From the NCBI GenBank assembly GCA_002255935.1, contig NKIO01000023.1, forward strand, positions 1-33,072: DNA of 33,072 nucleotides, given 5' to 3'. The stretch is from Comamonadaceae bacterium PBBC2 (GTDB taxonomy: Bacteria > Pseudomonadota > Gammaproteobacteria > Burkholderiales > Burkholderiaceae_C). A program made the position numbers and the translations under genes. The notes under the pieces are model-generated. The model had not been told where the DNA came from. It searched no databases and saw only the letters and a program-made list of their open reading frames with translations. Shown here one piece after another: positions 1 to 9,637 of the stretch (the first letter of the stretch is position 1; each line of letters starts with the position of its first letter).

Positions 1-367
1 GTTCGTGGATGGCGCGGCGGCGGATGTGGTGGCGGTCTTCGGCCAGGTTGGCCAGGTGCGAGAAATAAGTGAAGGCACGGATCACGCTCACAGCGCGGTC
101 GCCGGGCAGACCCTTGAGCAGCTTTTTCAGGGCCTTGTCGGCTTCATGGTCGGCGTCGCGACGGAAAGCCACCGACAGCTTGCGGATTTGCTCCACCAGT
201 TCATACGCTTCGGGGCCTTCTTGCGTGCGGATCACGTCGCCCAAAATGCGGCCCAAGAGGCGAATGTCTTCGACCAGGGGGCGTTCGCTGTCGCGTTTGT
301 CGGTTTTGCTGGCGCGAGCGGCGGTTTTGGCGGGTGCTGCGGCGGTGTCTTTGGAGGCCTGTTTCAT
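1..367 (-). CDS. ppc: Phosphoenolpyruvate carboxylase, N-terminal part (cut by window edge)
   Basis: PEP carboxylase adds bicarbonate to phosphoenolpyruvate to make oxaloacetate, which refills the TCA cycle. Only the first 122 codons are present; the gene runs off the left edge. Reading minus from the ATG at 367 gives a Lys/Ala/Thr-rich lead of about 25 residues, then a helical stretch with [22 protein letters not shown]-type helices and [19 protein letters not shown] near the cut. The [18 protein letters not shown] segment is characteristic of the N-terminal domain of bacterial PPC. Catalytic His, Lys and Arg residues lie outside the window. The gene diverges from hemC across about 140 bp. 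Identification is by recognised family sequence. Confidence 0.9.
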   Translation of the reverse strand, partial: MKQASKDTAAAPAKTAARASKTDKRDSERPLVEDIRLLGRILGDVIRTQEGPEAYELVEQIRKLSVAFRRDADHEADKALKKLLKGLPGDRAVSVIRAFTYFSHLANLAEDRHHIRRRAIHE

Positions 368-506
368 CGAGAGGTGTGCGGTGAAGGGTGTTTCGGCAAG
401 GGGTGTGCAGCGCTTGTGGCGCTGTGCCTCATGCTAGCATCGGCCAGCCCTGATTAATTACCAACCGGTTTCATCTTGATGAGGCCTTTTTGCCGGGAAA
501 TCCCAC
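368..506. promoter_or_regulatory. Divergent ppc/hemC intergenic region
   Basis: This spacer must hold the promoters of both ppc (minus) and hemC (plus). It contains a perfect 10-bp palindrome ATGCTAGCAT at 431-440 and an AT-rich patch near 450-462. I could not find a convincing -35/-10 pair on either strand, so no exact promoter is called. The palindrome could be an operator or chance. Confidence 0.3.
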
Positions 507-1424
507 GTGTCCAAGCCTGCAGCCCCCCACATCGTCATCGCCACCCGTGAAAGCCGACTGGCACTGTGGCAGGCCGAGCATGTCAAAGCTTTGCTCGAAG
601 GCTTGGGCTGCACCGTGCAATTGCTGGGCATGACCACTCAAGGCGACCAGATCCTGGACCGCAGTTTGAGCAAAGTGGGTGGCAAGGGTTTGTTCGTCAA
701 GGAGTTGGAAGTGGCCTTGCACGAAGGCCGCGCCGACATTGCGGTGCATTCGCTCAAGGATGTGCCCATGGACATGCCCGAAGGCTTTGAGCTGGCTTGC
801 GTGATGGCGCGCGAAGATCCGCGCGACGCTTGGGTGTCTTCCACCTATGCCCGGCTTGAAGACTTGCCGCATGGCGCCGTGGTGGGCACATCGAGCCTGC
901 GCCGCACGGTGCTGCTGCGTGCCTTGCGCCCCGATTTGAAGATCGAGCCTTTGCGCGGCAACCTGGACACCCGTTTGCGCAAACTCGACGAAGGCCAGTA
1001 CGCCGGCATCGTGCTCGCAGCGGCAGGCCTCAAGCGCTTGGGGCTGACCGACCGCATTAGCCATATTTTTGAAACCACCGAGATGCTGCCCGCCGCAGGC
1101 CAAGGCGCCTTGGGCATTGAGATCCGCAGCGACCGCGCCGACTTGCGTGCCTTGCTGGCGCCGCTGGCCGACAGCGTGACTTGGCAGCGCGTGGCCTCCG
1201 AGCGGGCCGTGAGCCGCGCCATGGGCGGCAGCTGCTCCATGCCTTTGGCGGCGCATGCGGTCGTGGACGGCGGCGTGCTCAAGCTGCAAGCGGCCTGGGG
1301 CGACCCGCAAGGCGACACCACCTTGGTGACGGCGGCCTCGGACATCGCGGCGACGGACTTGCCTGCGGCCGAGGCTTTGGGCTTGCGCGTGGCGCAGGCT
1401 TTGCAGCAAGGCGGGGCGCACTGA
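507..1424 (+). CDS. hemC: Porphobilinogen deaminase (hydroxymethylbilane synthase)
   Basis: HemC joins four porphobilinogen molecules into hydroxymethylbilane, the linear tetrapyrrole precursor of heme, in the cytoplasm. The 305-residue product has the usual length. Visible signatures are [15 protein letters not shown] at 12-26, HSLKDVP at 81-87 with catalytic Asp85, the SSLRR substrate-binding segment at 129-133, [14 protein letters not shown] near 148-161, and [11 protein letters not shown] at 240-250, whose Cys243 carries the dipyrromethane cofactor. The start is GTG at 507; no in-frame ATG fits better and the protein begins right at the family N-terminus. The stop is 5 bp before hemD, so the two are probably co-transcribed. 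Confidence 0.97.
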   Translation: MSKPAAPHIVIATRESRLALWQAEHVKALLEGLGCTVQLLGMTTQGDQILDRSLSKVGGKGLFVKELEVALHEGRADIAVHSLKDVPMDMPEGFELACVMAREDPRDAWVSSTYARLEDLPHGAVVGTSSLRRTVLLRALRPDLKIEPLRGNLDTRLRKLDEGQYAGIVLAAAGLKRLGLTDRISHIFETTEMLPAAGQGALGIEIRSDRADLRALLAPLADSVTWQRVASERAVSRAMGGSCSMPLAAHAVVDGGVLKLQAAWGDPQGDTTLVTAASDIAATDLPAAEALGLRVAQALQQGGAH

Positions 1425-1429
1425 GCGCC

Positions 1430-2221
1430 ATGCCTGCCCTGACCACGGTCTTGGTCACCCGCCCTGAGCGCGAAGCCGGGCCTTGGGTGCAGGCCTTGCA
1501 GGCCGAAGGCGTGCAGGCCGAGGCCTTTGCCTTGATCGAGATTGCACCGCTGCCCGATGCGCAGGCATTGCAGTCGGCCTGGCAGCTGGTGCCCCAGTGC
1601 TTTGCGGTGATGTTTGTCAGCGCCAATGCGGTGCGCTTTTTCATGGCCGCTCAGCCTGCAGGCGTGGCCTTGCACGCTTGCCGAGCCTGGGCCACCGGTC
1701 CGGGCACACAAGCGGCCTTGCTGGCGGCGGGATGGCCTGCAGACCAAATCGATGCGCCCCCTGCCGATGCCCAACAGTTCGACTCGGAGGCTTTGTGGAC
1801 CATCGTGGCCGAGAGCGCCCGTGCCGCGAACGCGCAGGCGCAGGCTACCGTCTTGATTGTGCGTGGGGCAGACGCCACAGGCCAGCTGGCCGGGCGCGAC
1901 TGGCTGGCCCAGCAGCTGGAAGACGTGGGCCTGAAACTTGCGCAGACCGTGGCCTATGTGCGCCGCGCGCCGGCCTTGTCCGATGCGCAGCAAGCCCGTG
2001 CACAACAAGCCACGCACAGCGGTGCGTGGTGGCTGTTCAGCAGCTCAGAGGCGGCGGTGCATTTGCAGCAGGCTTGCCCGGGCCTGAACTTGTCCAAGGC
2101 ACAAGCTTTGGCCACCCACCCACGCATTGCCGAGCGTTTGCGCCAAGCGGGATGGGGGCGTGTGCATCTGGTGCCTGCGTCACTGAAATCGCAAGCTGAA
2201 TCGATAAAATCACTTTCATGA
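1430..2221 (+). CDS. hemD: Uroporphyrinogen-III synthase
   Basis: HemD closes hydroxymethylbilane with inversion of ring D to give uroporphyrinogen III. The 263-residue product is of normal size. The family is poorly conserved, but the N-terminus TVLVTRPEREAGPWVQAL and the FVSANAVRFF segment near residue 65 are typical, and the position directly after hemC is diagnostic. The reading frame is open well upstream inside hemC, but the ATG at 1430, just after the hemC stop, gives the correct N-terminus. Its TGA overlaps the ATG of the next gene in an ATGA junction, which suggests translational coupling. Confidence 0.93.
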   Translation: MPALTTVLVTRPEREAGPWVQALQAEGVQAEAFALIEIAPLPDAQALQSAWQLVPQCFAVMFVSANAVRFFMAAQPAGVALHACRAWATGPGTQAALLAAGWPADQIDAPPADAQQFDSEALWTIVAESARAANAQAQATVLIVRGADATGQLAGRDWLAQQLEDVGLKLAQTVAYVRRAPALSDAQQARAQQATHSGAWWLFSSSEAAVHLQQACPGLNLSKAQALATHPRIAERLRQAGWGRVHLVPASLKSQAESIKSLS

Positions 2222-3255
2222 CCTCCATGCCCGATCAAGCTCCAGCACCCGAAACCGCAGCGCCTGCTGCCCCCTTGCTGCGGCACTGGAAAATCTGGCT
2301 GGCGCTGGGCGTGGCCGCTGTGGCTTTGCTGGTGTCGGTGGCCTTGTGGCAAAAACTCTCTCGCATTCAAGAGCAGCTGGCGCGGCAAAGCGCCGATGCC
2401 GGTCAGCAGTCGCTCGAAGCCAAAGCTTGGGCCAAGCAGGCGCAAGACACCGTCAAGGACAGCGCCGCCCGACTGGGGCTGGTCGAGGCCCGCTTGGGTG
2501 AAGTGGCCCTGCAGCGCAGCCAGCTCGACGAGTTGATGCAAAGCCTGTCGCGCTCACGCGATGAAAACCTGGTGGTGGACATCGAAGCGGCTTTGCGCAT
2601 GGCCCAGCAGCAAGCCCAACTGACCGGCAGCGCCGAGCCTTTGGTGGCGGCCCTCAAATCGGCCCAGCAGCGGGTGCAACGCGCGGCCCAGCCGCGTCTG
2701 GCCCCGGTGCAGCGGGCCCTCGAAAAAGACCTGGAGCGTTTGAACGCCACCCCCGCTTTTGACCTGCCCGGCTTGTTGATCAAGTTGGACGAGGGCGTGG
2801 CTTTGGTGGACAGCCTGGTGCTGGCCAATCAGCAACTGCCCGCGCAGATGCCCCAGCCCAAAGTGGATGCGCAGGGCGCGCCTGTGGCACCTTCTTGGTG
2901 GATGGCGGGACTGAACCGTTTTGGCGACCAGCTGCGTGATTTGGTGCGCGTGAGCCGCATCGACTCCCCCGATGCCGCCTTGGTCTCGCCAGAGCAAAGC
3001 TTTTTCTTGCGCGAAAACCTCAAACTCAAGTTGCTCAATGCCCGCCTGGGTTTGCTGGCCCGCCAAAAAGACGCGGCCCGCAACGACTTGGGCTCGGCTG
3101 CGGTCATGGTGCGCCGCTATGCCGATGGGACCTCGCGCAAAACCACCCAAATGCTTCAATTGCTGGAGCAAGCGGGTGTGCAAATGAAGTCCAGCGAGTT
3201 GCCGCGCTTGGAGGCGTCGCTGACCGCCTTGTCCACCGCTGCGGCAGGAAGGTAA
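2218..3255 (+). CDS. hemX: HemX-like membrane protein of the hemCD operon
   Basis: The 345-residue protein has a short Pro/Ala-rich cytoplasmic lead, one transmembrane helix at about 24-44 (WKIWLALGVAAVALLVSVALW) and then a long, mostly helical and probably periplasmic part that starts as coiled coil. This matches the HemX family (PF04375). The family is often labelled uroporphyrinogen-III C-methyltransferase, but no SAM-binding methylase motif is visible here, so that name is misleading. Its biochemical role is not settled; the position between hemD and hemY suggests a scaffold or regulator for late heme synthesis. ATG 2218 overlaps the hemD stop; ATG 2227 is an alternative start. Confidence 0.85.
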   Translation: MTSMPDQAPAPETAAPAAPLLRHWKIWLALGVAAVALLVSVALWQKLSRIQEQLARQSADAGQQSLEAKAWAKQAQDTVKDSAARLGLVEARLGEVALQRSQLDELMQSLSRSRDENLVVDIEAALRMAQQQAQLTGSAEPLVAALKSAQQRVQRAAQPRLAPVQRALEKDLERLNATPAFDLPGLLIKLDEGVALVDSLVLANQQLPAQMPQPKVDAQGAPVAPSWWMAGLNRFGDQLRDLVRVSRIDSPDAALVSPEQSFFLRENLKLKLLNARLGLLARQKDAARNDLGSAAVMVRRYADGTSRKTTQMLQLLEQAGVQMKSSELPRLEASLTALSTAAAGR

Positions 3256-3259
3256 GTCC

Positions 3260-4552
3260 ATGCGCGCAGCTTTGTGGCTTTTGAGTTTGTTTGCGCTGGC
3301 CTCGGCCGGTGCCTGGCTGGCGGGCAACAACCAAGGCACGGTGACGGTGTTCCTGTCGCCTTACCGTGTGGACCTGTCGCTCAATTTGGTGCTTTTGGTC
3401 TTGGCTTCGGTGGTGTTTTTGGTGGTCGTGGCGCAGCAAGCCCTGGCCGCTTTGTTCGCTTTGCCCAAGCAGGCGCAGCGCTGGCGCTTGCAGCAAAAAG
3501 AGCGCGCAGCCCATGCGGCCTTGCTCGATGCGATCAGCCACTTCATGGCCGGGCGTTTTTTGCGGGCCCGCAAGTCGGCGCAAAACGCCCTGGAAAAAGA
3601 ATCCGCCATGCAAGCGGCCGGTTTGACGCTGGACCATGCGGTGTCCTTGCGCACGCTCTCCCACGTCTTGGCGGCCGAGTCGGCCCACGCTTTGCAAGAC
3701 AAGGCGCTCAGGCAGCACCATTTGGCGCAAGCCGTCATGCAAGCTCAGGGTGGCACAGCTGCCGAGCGACAGACCTTGACCGAAGGCGTCCAATTGCGTG
3801 CGGCCCGTTGGTTGCTCGATGACCGCGACGCCAAGGCCAGTCTGGAACGCCTGCAAGAGTTGCCCACCGCTGTGGGGCGCCGCATGGTGGCCATGCGCTT
3901 GTTGCTCAAAGCTTCGCGTTTGGCGGGGCAAACCGCGCAAGCGCTCGACACCGCGGTGCTGCTGTCCAAGCACCGGGCCTTCTCGCCTGCGGCGGCCGAG
4001 AGCCTGGTGCGCGGCTTGATCTTGGAGTGGCTCTTGCAAATGCGTGACGCAGAAGGCGTGCAAAAGCTCTGGCAAAAATTGAACCCCAGCCAACGCAAGA
4101 TGCCCGATGTGGCGGCCGAAGTGGCCTTGCGCTTCATGGCCTTGGGCGGGGCGGCGGCCACAGCCCGCTTGTGGTTGGAGCCATTGTGGGCACCGATGCA
4201 GTCAGGCGCCGCTGACTGGTCTCCTTTGCAACAGCTGCGCATCGTGCAAGCGCTGGAGTTGAGCCTGCCCGATCCGCAAGCCGCCGATGCGCGCCAAAGC
4301 CTGGCCCGTGTGGAGGGTTTGCAACAGGCCCAGCCGCGTGACCCGCGTTTGCAGTACTTGGCGGGCATGGTGTGTTTGCGCCATCGCCTGTGGGGCAAGG
4401 CGCAAGCCTTGTTGGCGCAAGCGGCCAAGGGCTTGCAAGAGCCTGAGCTGCAGCGCCGCACCTGGTTGGCGCTGGCCGAATTGGCCGAGCAACGCGAAGA
4501 CGCTGCCGCAGCCGCGCAGGCTTGGAAGCAAGCCGCCTTGGTCGGCGCCTGA
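3260..4552 (+). CDS. hemY: HemY-like TPR membrane protein
   Basis: This proteobacterial HemY (HemY_N, PF07219) is an inner-membrane TPR-like protein and is not the Gram-positive protoporphyrinogen oxidase of the same name. The 430-residue product has hydrophobic helices at about 3-22 and 41-65, a conserved loop with NNQGTVTVFLSPYRVDLSLN between them, and then helical repeats rich in Ala/Leu that resemble TPRs. Genes in the hemCDXY order are typical of gamma- and betaproteobacteria. The role in heme synthesis is inferred from linkage and published work on the family, not from any active site seen here. It starts 4 bp after the hemX-like stop. Confidence 0.88.
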   Translation: MRAALWLLSLFALASAGAWLAGNNQGTVTVFLSPYRVDLSLNLVLLVLASVVFLVVVAQQALAALFALPKQAQRWRLQQKERAAHAALLDAISHFMAGRFLRARKSAQNALEKESAMQAAGLTLDHAVSLRTLSHVLAAESAHALQDKALRQHHLAQAVMQAQGGTAAERQTLTEGVQLRAARWLLDDRDAKASLERLQELPTAVGRRMVAMRLLLKASRLAGQTAQALDTAVLLSKHRAFSPAAAESLVRGLILEWLLQMRDAEGVQKLWQKLNPSQRKMPDVAAEVALRFMALGGAAATARLWLEPLWAPMQSGAADWSPLQQLRIVQALELSLPDPQAADARQSLARVEGLQQAQPRDPRLQYLAGMVCLRHRLWGKAQALLAQAAKGLQEPELQRRTWLALAELAEQREDAAAAAQAWKQAALVGA

Positions 4553-4581
4553 ATTTCTCAGGTTTTGATCGGCGGCCCACG

Positions 4582-6081
4582 GTGAACCACGCTGCTTTGC
4601 CCCGGGTGCTGATTGTGGGCGGCGGCTACACCGGCGTTTGTCTGGCGGTTCAGTGGGTGCGGCAAGCCGCGCAGCCCTTGGACATCACCCTCATCGAGCC
4701 GCGTGCCCAGTTGGGGCAAGGCATGGCCTACTCGACCACCGACCCTGATCACCGTCTGAATGCCCCCACGTATGTGCACACGGCCATCCCGCAAGAGGCC
4801 TGGCATTTCACCCGTTGGTGTCAAGCGCAAGGCTTGAACCAAACCGACCCCCAGGCCCTGCATGCCGATGGTGCGCGGTACATGCGCCGATCCGACTTTG
4901 CGCGCTATTTGGCCCAGACGCTGGAGGCCCACGCGCACGGCGCAGTCAATGGCTGCCAGATCACTCATGTCCAAGACGTGGCCGTGGACGCACAGCGCAC
5001 CGCCACGGGCTGGCAATTGCGCACACGGGGTGGCCAGGTCCTGCAGGCAGACATGCTCTTGTTGGCCACCGGCAACCCGCCTTTGCGCTTGCCCGCACCG
5101 TTTGCAGACGCTTGGCGGGATCATCCTGCGGTGATCGAAAACGGTTTGGACACCCCGCGCCTGAAGGCCATCCCCGCGGATGCGCGGGTCTTGGTCTTGG
5201 GCGGCGGATTGACCGCACGTGACGCCCTGGCCACTTTGCTGGGCCAAGGCCATGCGGGCCCTCTGGTGGTGATGTCCAGGCGTGGCTTGATGCCCAAACC
5301 GCAAGGGCCGGTGTTGCCGGTGCTGGCCCAGATCGACACGCCCGGGGTGCTCGACCAATTGCCAGGGAGGGTGCTCATGAACCGATTGGCCAACCCTGTG
5401 CCTGAGTTTTTGCAACAAGTGGGGCCTTCGCCAACCGTCAGGGCTTTGCTCAGGGCGCTTCGCCAACGCATGGCGCAGGTCTCGGTCGAAGGCGTGGGCT
5501 GGACGGTGCCGTTCGATGAACTGCGCGATGCTTTGTGGCAGTTGTGGCCGCGCTTGCCGCTGGCGCAAAAGCGCAGGTTTTTCCAGCGTTTGCGGGTTTG
5601 GTACGACGTGCACCGATTCCGCTCGGTGCCACAAACCGACACCGCCGTGCAACAGGCCTTGGCCGCTGGCCAGTTGCAGTTTTGGGCAGGGCAGGTTCAG
5701 GCGGCGGCCCAGGCCACATCGGGCCCCGGTCTGCGTTTGAGCCTCTCGCGCAAAGTCGATGGACAGCGGCAGCACAGCGCTGAAATATTCGATGCCGTGG
5801 TCAACTGCACGGGCCTGGACACGGCGGCGGGCCTGGCTGAAAACCCCTTGCTGCAGAGCTTGACGGCGCAAGGCCATCTGCGCCTGGACGATGTGCGCAT
5901 GGGCTTGGCCGTGGATGCCCAGTGCTGCGCCTTGAACGCTTCAGGGCAGGCACAAGCCGATTTGCGCGTGGTGGGCCCCGCCACCTTGGGCACCTTCGGG
6001 GACCCCATTGGCGCCATGTTCATCGGTGGCCATGTGGCCCGCACGGTGCCGGACATGCTGCGGGTTTTGCAAGGCGCATGA
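4582..6081 (+). CDS. FAD/NAD(P)-binding oxidoreductase, YdhS-like
   Basis: The product is a flavoprotein of the uncharacterised YdhS-like group (COG4529). From the GTG at 4582 it is 499 residues. An N-terminal Rossmann motif VLIVGGGYTG lies at 9-18 for FAD. A second dinucleotide motif VLVLGGGLTARDAL follows near residue 205, and LLLATGNPPL is a typical FAD-linked strand near 167. The C-terminal region has VVNCTGLD and GTFGDPIGAMFIGG, also flavin-contacting motifs. The substrate is unknown. The frame is open back to 4522, inside hemY, but the extra residues do not resemble the family and 4582 brings the Rossmann strand close to the start. It is the last gene of the plus-strand heme block and ends at the bidirectional terminator. 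Confidence 0.75.
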   Translation: MNHAALPRVLIVGGGYTGVCLAVQWVRQAAQPLDITLIEPRAQLGQGMAYSTTDPDHRLNAPTYVHTAIPQEAWHFTRWCQAQGLNQTDPQALHADGARYMRRSDFARYLAQTLEAHAHGAVNGCQITHVQDVAVDAQRTATGWQLRTRGGQVLQADMLLLATGNPPLRLPAPFADAWRDHPAVIENGLDTPRLKAIPADARVLVLGGGLTARDALATLLGQGHAGPLVVMSRRGLMPKPQGPVLPVLAQIDTPGVLDQLPGRVLMNRLANPVPEFLQQVGPSPTVRALLRALRQRMAQVSVEGVGWTVPFDELRDALWQLWPRLPLAQKRRFFQRLRVWYDVHRFRSVPQTDTAVQQALAAGQLQFWAGQVQAAAQATSGPGLRLSLSRKVDGQRQHSAEIFDAVVNCTGLDTAAGLAENPLLQSLTAQGHLRLDDVRMGLAVDAQCCALNASGQAQADLRVVGPATLGTFGDPIGAMFIGGHVARTVPDMLRVLQGA

Positions 6082-6109
6082 AAAAAGCCGAACCCTAGGG
6101 TTCGGCTTT
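6081..6109. terminator. Bidirectional terminator between the YdhS-like gene and rne
   Basis: A perfect inverted repeat, AAGCCGAACCCT followed by AGGGTTCGGCTT, occupies 6085-6108. On the minus strand the hairpin is followed by six U, a good intrinsic terminator for rne (its stop codon is at 6144). On plus the tail is only three T before a G run, so it is weaker for the upstream gene. Confidence 0.9.
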
Positions 6110-6143
6110 GGGGGGTGACGCTGATGCGATCAGCGCATCACGC

Positions 6144-9056
6144 TCAGAAAGGCAAGTTCATGTCTTTCAGGTCTTTGCGTGTCTCCACCAAGACCAGCGG
6201 ACCTTCGTTCACGACCACGGCGGGCGGACGCTCGCGCGGCACATGCACAGGCTTGGGTTCGGCGGCGATGGCCGCTTGCACCGCTGCGATCTTGTCAGCG
6301 TCGGAGTTGACCCAGACCAGACCGGAGGTTTGCGCGATGTCTTGCAAGCTTTCCAGCGGCAAGCTGTAGCTGGCCACTTTGGGCAGACCACGTGAAGGCT
6401 GGGGGGCTGCGCTCGGTGCAGCGGCAGTCACGTGCGTGATCACCGGTGCAGGCGCCACTGCTGCAGGCACCACTGTCGCGACAGGGGCCGCAGGCGCTGC
6501 TTCTGGGGCCGCCACAGCAGGGGCCTCTGCAGCAGCCGTGGCCTGTGGGGTGGACTCGGCGGCGGCTTGCTGTGCACGCTCGAAGTAAGAGCGTTGTGCA
6601 GGGCGGTCTTGCTCGCTCACTTCAGTCACGGGCGCGGCATCGTTGACGGCGTTTTCGTTGCCGTTTTCGCTTCCGTTGTCTTGGCGGGGTTCGCCATTGC
6701 GTTCGCGGCGGTCGCGGCCATAACGGTCGCGTGAGCGGCGTTCACGGCGCTCGCCGGTGTTCTCGGTTGGTGAGGCGTTGTCTGCGGGCGCTTCCTGGCC
6801 TTCGATGGCCACGGCGTTCTCGGCAGCGTTCAACTCGCCTGGGGCTTTGTCGTTGTTGCGGCGTTCGCCACGTTCACGGCGGCCTTCACCACGCTCGCCA
6901 CGGCCTTCACCACGCTCGCCACGGCCTTCGCTGCGTTCACGGCGACCTTCGCCACGTGGTGCGCGTTCGGTGCGCACTTCGGTGCCATCGGCGGCCAACT
7001 CGGCTGGGGCCTCGTTGCGGTTGCTGTCACCGCGTTCGCGACGGCCTTCGCGGGGCTGGCGCTCGCCAGCAGGGCGCTCTGTGCGCTCGCCACGTGCGGG
7101 GCGCGCTTCGCCATCACGCACTTCGTTGCGGCCTTCACCACGGCGACCACCTTCACGGGGTGCGCGGGCTTCGCCTTCGGGGCGCTCAGTGCGTTCGCCA
7201 CGGCGGCCATCACGGCGACCGTCACGGCGGCCACCTTCGCGACGTTCACCATTGCGCTCGCCGTTGCGGCCTTCGCGGGTCTTTTCGTCTTTCTTGTCGG
7301 CCACAGCGGGCTTGGCGGCTTCGGTGCTGCCACCGAACAGGCTCTTGAGCCAGCCAAAGAAACCGCCGCTGGCAGCAGCAGCCTGCACGGGCGCTGCAGC
7401 TTTGACCGGTTTGGCGGCCACAGGCGCTTCCACCTTGACCGGCGCCACTGGCGCGGGTGCATCAGGCAACACGCCTTTGATGACCGGCGTTTGTTTGTTG
7501 GTGGGCTCTTGCGAACGGCGGGTCACAGTGGTGGCGTCTTCGACGATCTCGGCCATCTTGTAGCTGGCTTCGATGCGGTCCAAGCGCGGGTCGTCGTGCT
7601 TTAAGCGCTCGAGCTTGTAGTGAGGAGTCTCCAGCGACTTGTTGGGCACCAGCAGCACGCTGATGCGTTGCTGCAATTCGATCTTGGCGATCTCGGGGCG
7701 CTTTTCGTTGAGCAAGAAGGCGGCCACTTCGACCGGCACTTGGGCGTGCACGGCGGCGGTGTTGTCCTTCATGGACTCTTCTTGGATGATGCGCAAAATT
7801 TGCAGCGCCGAGCTCTCGGTGTCGCGGATGTGGCCAGCGCCGCCGCAACGTGGGCAGGGGATGGACGCACCTTCGGACAGGGCTGGCTTCAAGCGCTGGC
7901 GGCTCATTTCCATGAGACCGAACTTGCTGATGGTGCCGAACTGCACACGGGCGCGGTCTTGGCGCAGCGCGTCGCGCAAGCGGTTTTCCACTTCGCGGCG
8001 GTTCTTGGACTCTTCCATGTCGATGAAGTCGATCACGATCAGACCGCCCAGATCGCGCAAGCGCATCTGGCGGGCCACTTCGTCAGCGGCTTCCAAGTTG
8101 GTGCGGGTGGCGGTTTCTTCGATGTCGCCGCCCTTGATGGCGCGTGCCGAGTTCACGTCCACAGACACCAAGGCTTCGGTGTGGTCGATCACGATGGCGC
8201 CGCCCGAAGGCAGCTGCACGGTGCGGGCATAGGCCGACTCGATCTGGTGCTCGATCTGGAAGCGGCTGAACAGCGGTGCATCGTCACGGTAGCGCTTCAC
8301 GCGGGGCGCGAATTCGGGCATCACGTGGCTCATGAACTGCTGAGCTTGGTCGTAGATGTCGTCGGTGTCGATCAGGATGTCGCCGATGTCGTTGTTGAAG
8401 TAATCGCGGATGGCGCGGATCACCAAGCTCGATTCCTGATAAATCAGGAAAGCGCCTTTGCCTTGCGCGGCGCCGTCGATCGCGGTCCAGAGTTTGAGCA
8501 GGTAGTTCAGGTCCCACTGCAGTTCGGGCGCGGAGCGGCCGATGCCTGCTGTGCGGGCGATGATGGACATGCCCTTGGGGTACTCCAGCTGGTCCATCGC
8601 TTCTTTGAGCTCGGCACGGTCATCACCCTCGATGCGGCGGCTGACGCCACCACCGCGGGGGTTGTTGGGCATGAGCACCACGTAGCGACCGGCCAGCGAG
8701 ATGAAGGTGGTCAGGGCTGCGCCCTTGTTGCCACGTTCTTCTTTTTCGACCTGGACCATCAGTTCCTGGCCTTCGCGGATCACATCGTTGATGCGGGCCT
8801 GGCTGACCGACACGCCTTCGGCGAAGTACTGGCGCGAGATTTCTTTGAAGGGCAAGAAGCCATGGCGGTCTTCGCCGTAGTCCACAAAGCAAGCTTCCAG
8901 CGAGGGCTCTACGCGGGTCACGACCGCTTTGTAGATGTTGCCCTTGCGCTGTTCGCGGCCTTCGATTTCGATTTCGTAGTCGAGGAGTTTTTGTCCGTCG
9001 ACGATGGCCAAGCGGCGTTCTTCAGCCTGCGTAGCGTTGATCAGCATCCGTTTCAT
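6144..9056 (-). CDS. rne: Ribonuclease E
   Basis: RNase E is the single-strand endonuclease that starts mRNA decay and processes rRNA and tRNA, and it scaffolds the degradosome. The 970-residue product has the full catalytic half: S1 domain at about 37-120, an RNase H-like and 5'-sensor region, and the DNase I-like subdomain with [18 protein letters not shown], giving Asp300 and Asp343 (E. coli D303 and D346). The zinc-link CPRCGGAGH has Cys401 and Cys404. After about residue 560 the protein is low-complexity: an Ala/Pro/Val stretch, a long Arg/Glu/Gly-rich region, then a Pro/Ala-rich tail ending MNLPF. This fits a disordered, RNA-binding scaffold half. ATG at 9056 has AAGGA about 8 nt upstream. 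The leader is about 580 nt and structured. Confidence 0.97.
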   Translation of the reverse strand: MKRMLINATQAEERRLAIVDGQKLLDYEIEIEGREQRKGNIYKAVVTRVEPSLEACFVDYGEDRHGFLPFKEISRQYFAEGVSVSQARINDVIREGQELMVQVEKEERGNKGAALTTFISLAGRYVVLMPNNPRGGGVSRRIEGDDRAELKEAMDQLEYPKGMSIIARTAGIGRSAPELQWDLNYLLKLWTAIDGAAQGKGAFLIYQESSLVIRAIRDYFNNDIGDILIDTDDIYDQAQQFMSHVMPEFAPRVKRYRDDAPLFSRFQIEHQIESAYARTVQLPSGGAIVIDHTEALVSVDVNSARAIKGGDIEETATRTNLEAADEVARQMRLRDLGGLIVIDFIDMEESKNRREVENRLRDALRQDRARVQFGTISKFGLMEMSRQRLKPALSEGASIPCPRCGGAGHIRDTESSALQILRIIQEESMKDNTAAVHAQVPVEVAAFLLNEKRPEIAKIELQQRISVLLVPNKSLETPHYKLERLKHDDPRLDRIEASYKMAEIVEDATTVTRRSQEPTNKQTPVIKGVLPDAPAPVAPVKVEAPVAAKPVKAAAPVQAAAASGGFFGWLKSLFGGSTEAAKPAVADKKDEKTREGRNGERNGERREGGRRDGRRDGRRGERTERPEGEARAPREGGRRGEGRNEVRDGEARPARGERTERPAGERQPREGRRERGDSNRNEAPAELAADGTEVRTERAPRGEGRRERSEGRGERGEGRGERGEGRRERGERRNNDKAPGELNAAENAVAIEGQEAPADNASPTENTGERRERRSRDRYGRDRRERNGEPRQDNGSENGNENAVNDAAPVTEVSEQDRPAQRSYFERAQQAAAESTPQATAAAEAPAVAAPEAAPAAPVATVVPAAVAPAPVITHVTAAAPSAAPQPSRGLPKVASYSLPLESLQDIAQTSGLVWVNSDADKIAAVQAAIAAEPKPVHVPRERPPAVVVNEGPLVLVETRKDLKDMNLPF
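6862..6956 (-). repeat. Tandem 21-nt repeat in the RGE-rich tail of rne
   Basis: Two exact 21-nt copies lie head to tail at 6880-6900 and 6901-6921, with degenerate copies on both sides. Each encodes the heptad GERGEGR (or a rotation of it), within a longer Arg-Gly-Glu tract that runs from roughly 6840 to 7280. Such units change copy number easily by slippage. The repeat is coding, in frame, and part of the disordered scaffold region. Confidence 0.85.
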
Positions 9057-9637
9057 GATGCATTCCTTCTTTAATCAGTGTCGCGCGGGTGGTGCAGAGT
9101 TTTGAAGCACGCACACGAGCGATTTACAACCGACCCTCTAGGGGTCCACGTTGCCAAAGCTGACGCTCGAAACGAAGGGAATTGCCGATGGTGACCGCCA
9201 TTCAGCTGCGCGTGAGCACAGGAATGGGGATCGTGGCGCGTGGATGGGGCGAGTGGAAAGTTGTGCAGAGATTCGTCCACTGCCGGGGGCTTCCCCCGGT
9301 GTCCAAGACAAACTGCCCGGCACGCGGCGTGACGACAGAGCTTGGCTTTGTGAGCCACTCCATCCACATCAGCAAAGTTCCGAACAACACAAACATCTCG
9401 CTTTGATCCGTTCAGCAGCCTTCTGAGGCTGCTGAACTTGGGGTATTCCGTATCTGGGTTTCTGAGCGTCGGCCCAACCTCCGGGGCGATTGGCCACTGT
9501 CGGCGTCGGCCTTCAGTCTGCAAATCGTGCCGGTGGTGGCATCGACCTTCTGGTTTGGCGCGGTGGTGGTGGACTAAACTCCTGTCCTCAGGAATTCATT
9601 TCCATTTGAATCAACCACTTACAGCCAATTGCCAGTG
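9057..9637 (-). promoter_or_regulatory. Long structured rne 5' leader
   Basis: This 570-bp stretch between rne and rluC has no credible gene. As RNA on the minus strand it holds a perfect 12-bp stem with a 4-nt loop (9410-9437) and a GC-rich 7-bp stem with a 3-nt loop (9283-9299). Neither is followed by a U run, so they are not terminators. In E. coli, RNase E controls its own level by cleaving a structured leader of about 360 nt, and the same arrangement is inferred here. Short ORFs in the region look unlike proteins. Confidence 0.55.

Noticed and set aside
2218..3255. Calling this gene a uroporphyrinogen-III methyltransferase
   Set aside because: No SAM-binding or methylase motif is visible; the one-helix, coiled-coil layout is that of HemX.
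6840..7280. CRISPR-like or intergenic repeat array
   Set aside because: The repeats are coding, in frame with rne, directly tandem without spacers.
7620..9074. 484-residue open frame on plus opposite rne
   Set aside because: It mirrors the conserved RNase E catalytic half; composition (Phe/His/Asp/Val-rich) and lack of motifs mark it as a shadow.
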